62,000 nt of DNA from Glandiceps talaboti (Eukaryota; Hemichordata; Enteropneusta; Spengelidae): NCBI RefSeq assembly GCF_964340395.1, contig NC_135558.1, forward strand, positions 2,847,501 to 2,909,500. Reading direction: 5' to 3'. Position 1 is the first letter of the stretch. Each line of letters begins with the position of its first letter. The notes under the pieces are model-generated. The model saw nothing but the letters and a program-made list of their open reading frames with translations, was not told the DNA's origin and made no database searches. Made by a program: the position numbers and the translations under genes. Of this stretch, positions 57,150 to 62,000 are shown in pieces.

Positions 57150-57640
57150 CAAATCATGAGGTTTGCCAAATAAGGAAGTATCAAATCATGAGGTATACCA
57201 AATAAGGAAGTATCAAATCGTGAGGTATACCAAATAAGGAAGTATAAAATCATGAGGTATACCAAATAAGGAAGTATCAAATCGTGAGGTATACCAAATA
57301 AGGAAGTATCAAATCGTGAGGCATACCAAATAAGGAAGTATCAAATCATGAGGTATACCAAATAAGGAAGTATCAAATCGTGAGGTATACCAAATAAGGA
57401 AGTATCAAATCGTGAGGTATACCAAATAAGGAAGTATCAAATCGTGAGGCATACCAAATAAGGAAGTATCAAATCATGAGGTATACCAAATAAGGAAGTA
57501 TCAAATCATGAGGTATACCAAATAAGGAAGTATCAAATCGTGAGGTATACCAAATAAGCAAGTAGCAAGTCATGAGGTGCACCGGTATACCAAATAAGGA
57601 AGTATCAAATCATGAGCTTATGCCAAATATGGAAGATGCA
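57150..57640. repeat. 32-bp minisatellite, about 14 copies, at the 3' end of FAM78
   Basis: The unit is CCAAATAAGGAAGTATCAAA followed by TCGTGAGGTATA, with alternation of TCGTGAGG and TCATGAGG and a few GCATA variants. It ends only about 60 bp beyond the FAM78 stop codon, so it probably lies in its 3' UTR. Confidence 0.95.
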
Positions 57641-57697
57641 AATGAGGCTGTGTTGTACATTTCTGTGTGCATGATATGTACATACTCAAATGAGATG

Positions 57698-60204
57698 TTA
57701 CTGTTTTGTGCTGTTTATACATGTTTTATATTTGGGTGGTACGACCAACACTGTATTGCCATTTGTCGGGTACCACACCAACATTTGGGCTTCATTTGCA
57801 TTTGGTGGGTGGAATGCTTCGTGAGCTATAACGCACTCGCCATGCTTCAAAACAGTTGGTTGTTCCTGTTCAATTGCTCCTTTTAAGTGTGCTCTGTTGC
57901 CTAGCTTTTCAGTCGGATCCACGTCTATCTCCAATTGCATCTTCCAGTGAATTGTTTTGAGTACAACAATCCTATTGGTTGTTCTATTCATGGCAACAAG
58001 CCACACAGTAAAACTTTGATCACGTGTTACTTGAGTCAACTTAGCGTTATTTGTGTTTCTTACTGGTAAATCCCAAGTTATACTCGGATGAAAATTGTCA
58101 TTCATTCGTAAATACAAATTGGAATATCCAGGTGTTGGGCCTTGAATTGTTGCAACTTCAGTCGTGGCCCCATACCATGGATAATTCTTGCCATCAGAGT
58201 CACTTACACTCTCACTAGTTTTGTGTTTCAAAGCTGGTATTTCCCAACTGGCACTGCAATAAACACAAAGGTATACTCAATAAATTGGTGTAAAAAATTC
58301 TAAAATTAAGCTGCAAACAAAAGCAATAATTACTAATAATGTAAACATTGTAATTACTACACAAACCGAATTTTATCTTATTTTTGTTTCCCTGTCAAAC
58401 TTCAAAGGTAGATCTGATTTACATATTAAAGTCACAAAGTACAAGCCTGTATGTATGATTATAATATTATTGTAATCTATGTTTAACTGTATAACTAGGC
58501 ATTTTATACATGAAAGGTTTTGCTATGTTCCACATAGCTAGTTATGTATTGCTCTTTTAACATGTTATTTCACTTATTAACTATGGTCAGAACACAGCCT
58601 TGTTTACATATAATACTACATCAACAAATGTGTTGATAATTGTGATACAATGTACAAAGCAACTTGCAGTGTGTTGGGGTGTGTGTCTGTCTGTACCATC
58701 ACTATGTATGTATGTATGTATGTATGTATGTATGTATGTATGTATGTATGTATGTATGTATGTATGTATGTATGTATGTATGTATGTATGTATGTATGTA
58801 TGTATGTATGTATGTATGTATGTATGTATGTATGTATGTATGTATGTATGTATGTATGTATGTATGTATGTATGTATGTATGTATGTATGTATGTATGTA
58901 TGTATGTATGTATGTATGTATGTATGTATGTATGTATGTATGTATGTATGTATGTATGTATGTATGTATGTATGTATGTATGTATGTATGTATGTATGTA
59001 TGTATGTATGTATGTATGTATGTATGTATGTATGTATGTATGTATGTATGTATGTATGTATGTATGTATGTATGAATGAATGAATGAATGACAAATGAAT
59101 GCATGTATGTATGTATGTATGTATGTATGTATGTATGTATGTATGTATGTATGTCTGTCTGTATACGTATGTATGATAACAATCATTTGTTGTATCAGAA
59201 AATAATTATGTGACGTGTACAATAAAAAAAACCAATAAATTAAAGACTTCTTAAAATTCTGTTGTCTTCCTAAATAATTCCTACAAAATGAAAAATATTT
59301 AAAAAATTACAGGACATGTTTACAATTTTAAGGTGAAATGAAAATGGTAATTTGGAGCTGATGTAGAGAGAGGTACCGTTAGAATGATTGTAAATCTATT
59401 TATATTCTCCAGACTTATACACAGAGATTCCTAGACTGGCCATGTACAATTATTATATTTTGGAAACCCTCATCACTGTAATATGCAAATGACTTTTACG
59501 CGTATTTTACTTTCTATTGTTTACCACTGAGCCATAACCAAGGGCCGTCTCAAAACAAAGGACTCTAGTCTCCAGTCAAATGTACATTTTTTTTTGAAGG
59601 TTACTCATGGCGACGACGTCTAATTAGTGTTTTTATTACGTTCATTTTTTGTTTGTCCGGTGTTCAGTTACGGAAATAGCACCAAGCAATAAATCACTGG
59701 GACTCAGGAACCTAAAAGAAATACATGTAAAACTACTACCACGGGCGTTCATTGATTGGTTTCACTCCGAAAAAATATACCATACCACCCATAGCGTCAT
59801 TGTACATGAGATTTGCAAATCAAAATGCCGTTCCTGATCAAGAAAAGATCATCGGGAAATTCCAAAATCATCGAATGGCTTCAAGTGGGCGTTGCAACGT
59901 TGCTGTATTTAACAATACTCAAGTTATAAAATACTTACTATCCGTAGTCGCCATACGTGTTTATAAACCTCATGTCGGTGCACACTTGGATCCATCCAAC
60001 CTGCCACACCTCGGCGTTTCGGACCGGGGGAAACCGTATCTTCGCCGAGGCACGGAAGTACGGCGTTTTGTACCTGAGTACCGTTTGCGAGCTTTCATCT
60101 ATAACAGTCGGTGTTCGATCGATAGCAGCAATCAGTTCATATACGTGGATACTAGCTTCCCAGGCGTTGGTCTTCCTCCGCCGTTTGGCTAGAATACATC
60201 CCAT
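57698..60204 (-). CDS. FAM78A: FAM78 family protein, two exons, 273 aa
   Basis: Joined exons: complement of 59939-60204 (residues 1-88 and two bases) and of 57698-58253. The donor GTAAGT at 59938 and acceptor TTATTGCAG at 58254 join in phase 2 to give GDYGYASWEIPAL, which lines up with the vertebrate LGMSSWEL junction. Other family blocks, from memory: VLRYKTPYFRASAKI, WQVGWIQVC, SDSDGKNYPWYG, MNDNFHPSITWDLPV, RDQSFTVWLVAMN, PNANEAQMLVW and VLVVPPK. Human FAM78A and FAM78B are of similar length. The start MGCILAKRRRK was chosen because the family starts MGCI; Gly2 and Cys3 suggest N-myristoylation and palmitoylation, an inference. The frame is open upstream to 60315 with other ATGs. Molecular function is unknown. 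It lies tail to tail with NUP214. Vertebrates have A and B paralogues, so the A label is by synteny only. Confidence 0.93.
58700..59160. repeat. TGTA microsatellite in the FAM78 intron
   Basis: About 370 bp of unbroken TGTA units (58705-59072), then TGAA units (59073-59090), a short unique break and a second TGTA tract ending in CTGTCTGT. The long open frames on both strands, repeating Tyr-Val-Cys-Met or His-Thr-Tyr-Ile, are artefacts. Confidence 0.97.
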
Positions 60205-61546
60205 GCTTTGAAAGTATGCCCTGCCCAGTAGTTCGTCGGGTATGACTACAAGTGCAGACAGACAAGACGAAAAACACACAATAATATCAGTGATATTAGC
60301 AGGATATAGCAACATTTTGAGAGCATCTCAAAGCATCCATTTGTGTAGGTGATCGATCACACACCATGATAGGTCGTCTGCTAGCTACAATGTCAAAAAA
60401 ATGTAAGCCGCGGTTGACTGGCTGTGTGTTGATTCGTGGGTGTTTGTACTTTAACCTGTGGAATGAATGGTCGTTCGGTACATTACTCGGACTAATACAG
60501 TCTGATGGCAGGTATTGTCATTGTAATTGTAATGCTGTCAGCTGCTTTACTTTCATTTGACGTGTCACCTTTCACTGCAATGCACTATGGGAAACGTACT
60601 TGGCATAATGAGAGAATGTCAGTACAGGTAGGCCCTTAGCATACAGATGGGCCTGTGGATTTCACACGACGGAAATAAAACTACTGGAGCAAACCAAAAA
60701 GTAAAACCACTGGATAAGATTTCTGGGGATAGTAAAGTAACAACATACGAAATGAAGAAAAAAAGGAGTATAAATAATTGTTTTGAATTACCGATATAAA
60801 ATAATAAAGTTGAATTTTTTGTGCTGGTGGCAGAGTTGGCACGAAGTTGTAAACATAAACTGTTGTTATGTTGTTTAGTTTGGGAAAACATTTCAGACAA
60901 AACATTTATTTACACTAAAATGCATACTGTAAGCGTTTGAAGCCTCTTTATCCCGGGCCCTTTATGCCGTAACTGTGTTCTTCATAAATATTTTTTTCTT
61001 TCTTGTAAATTCGATTTGTCATCTAGCTATTTGTAACTTTCGCTTTCATCCCAGAGTATGATCCCCGGTTTTAGCAGACTTGGTTGAATACATGTATATT
61101 CAACACAGCAAACCTTGTTATGCCACACACGGTCTGTACGTACGCCCCCCCCCCCCCCCATTTTCAGAAAGGGGGTGTGTGGCCCAAAATATATTCCACG
61201 GTCTAATAAAAAAAAAACGTACACACGTTTATGGATTTCATGGAAAAGAATCCGGCCGACCAGTAACCTCTATTCTGGTACTGTAAAGGTAGTTAGACCT
61301 TTCCCATGTTAAATCCTACGATTAGGGGAATTTTGAGATGAAAAAATCGACCCCTATTTAGGGAGATTTATACACAGGTTTGTTCGAAGAAAGAGAGATT
61401 TGCAAAAGAACACTTGATAAAGAATAGTATGGAAACATACAAATGTTTCGGATGGAGAGTAAGAGAAGCCACAGAAAAGAGAAAACGAGATTAATATATC
61501 ATACCAATATATCGTAATACATCGCAGAGACGGAGAGAAATAAATT
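60205..61546. other. FAM78 upstream region, no further gene recognised
   Basis: Should hold the FAM78 promoter and 5' UTR on the minus strand. No TATA box is placed convincingly. A poly-C tract at 61144-61159 and short open frames without recognisable domains are the only other features. Confidence 0.45.
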
Positions 61547-61705
61547 AGACAGACAGACAGACAGACAGGCGGACGGACGGACAGACAGACAGACAGATGG
61601 ATGGATGGACGGACACACAGACAGACAAACAAACAAACAAACAGACAGTCAGTCAGTCAGTCAGTCAAACAAACAAACAATCAAACAAACAAACAAACAG
61701 ACAGA
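61547..61705. repeat. GACA/GGAC/CAAA/AGTC compound microsatellite
   Basis: A chain of tetranucleotide tracts: GACA, GGAC, GATG, ACAA, AGTC and CAAA, with GACA at the end. Plus-strand Gln-Thr-Asn-Lys frames are artefacts. Confidence 0.93.
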
Positions 61706-61780
61706 AAAAGAAATATAGAGACAAAGATAAAGACCACGACACTGGTTTCCTCTTTCACTTTCTTTCTTTCTTTATCTTAC

Positions 61781-61883
61781 CATATTTTTCACCGGGTCTT
61801 CTGTCAAGTTTATCTTCGTCTTTTTCAGTTTCTACGTTACAGTTTGTACTGTTAGTTGACGTTTCGTCTTCAGCAGGATCCAT
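61781..61883 (-). CDS. Possible first coding exon of an unidentified gene
   Basis: An ATG at 61883 opens a 34-codon acidic and polar frame beginning MDPAEDETSTNSTN and ending DRRPGEKY, followed by a good donor G|GTAAGA at 61780. Without splicing the frame stops a few codons later. No homologue is recognised. The next exon would lie to the left, within 60.2-61.7 kb or beyond FAM78, and I could not find it. It may be chance. Confidence 0.3.
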
Positions 61884-62000
61884 GACAACCTAAAGTATTC
61901 TGAACTTTTGTGGTTTGCTACTTAAAACATAAGTAAAACCAACGATACTTGGCTTGTTTTATAGTAGAAACTTGAACCCGTAACGTCGATATCAAATTTA

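Noticed and set aside
54785-57640. Possible CRISPR-like arrays
   Set aside because: The units follow each other without spacers and the host is an animal; these are minisatellites.
58587-59222. ORFs of up to 211 codons on both strands with Tyr-Ile-His-Thr or Tyr-Val-Cys-Met repeats
   Set aside because: A TGTA repeat has no stop codons in any frame; the frames are open only because of the microsatellite.
60205-60315. Longer FAM78 N-terminus starting at 60315
   Set aside because: The family begins MGCI; the extra 37 residues have no counterpart and read as translated 5' UTR.

Overview
The window is from an intron-rich animal genome, most likely an invertebrate bilaterian; the species cannot be named from the sequence. 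Reasons: AT-rich DNA, a gene of 32 coding exons with GT-AG introns, a LINE of the L2/CR1 type, tRNA-derived and foldback repeats, and very large amounts of tetranucleotide and minisatellite DNA. No bacterial or viral gene organisation is seen.

Layout. 1-15.8 kb: no recognisable gene, only non-coding DNA with microsatellites (1-260, 2605-3190, 8309-9222, 13297-13612, 14474-14582, 15149-15375) and a 52-bp minisatellite (12244-12930). 15824-17293 (-): a BACK/Kelch-type protein ORF with no BTB domain visible. 19059-51135 (+): a complete NUP214 (nucleoporin CAN) gene that I could splice end to end: 32 coding exons, reading phase consistent at every junction, 2298 residues, from an N-terminal beta-propeller through a coiled coil to a long FG-repeat tail ending in FGGWR. 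Intron 5 holds an antisense LINE with an uninterrupted 999-codon ORF (24472-27471). Other introns hold foldback elements, a SINE head, a LINE relic, microsatellites and minisatellites. 51.2-57.7 kb: spacer with a 34-bp perfect palindrome, a roughly 1.5-kb 37-bp minisatellite and a 32-bp minisatellite. 57698-60204 (-): a two-exon FAM78 gene, 273 residues, whose intron carries a roughly 450-bp TGTA repeat. At the right edge a possible first exon of another minus-strand gene is seen (61781-61883).

How the genes relate. NUP214 belongs to the cytoplasmic face of the nuclear pore (mRNA export with NUP88 and DDX19/DBP5); FAM78 is an uncharacterised protein. They are not an operon, but they lie tail to tail, the arrangement I recall for NUP214 and FAM78A at human 9q34. 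This would be an old conserved microsynteny.

Most unusual observation: at two NUP214 exons the last exon bases plus the 5' splice site have been tandemly amplified. At exon 15 there are seven identical donors spaced 33 bp apart, so every choice keeps frame and the whole array is open. At exon 22 there are six perfect donors spaced mostly 34 bp apart. A weaker two-copy case follows exon 8. These arrays could make a graded set of isoforms or act as decoy or back-up splice sites.
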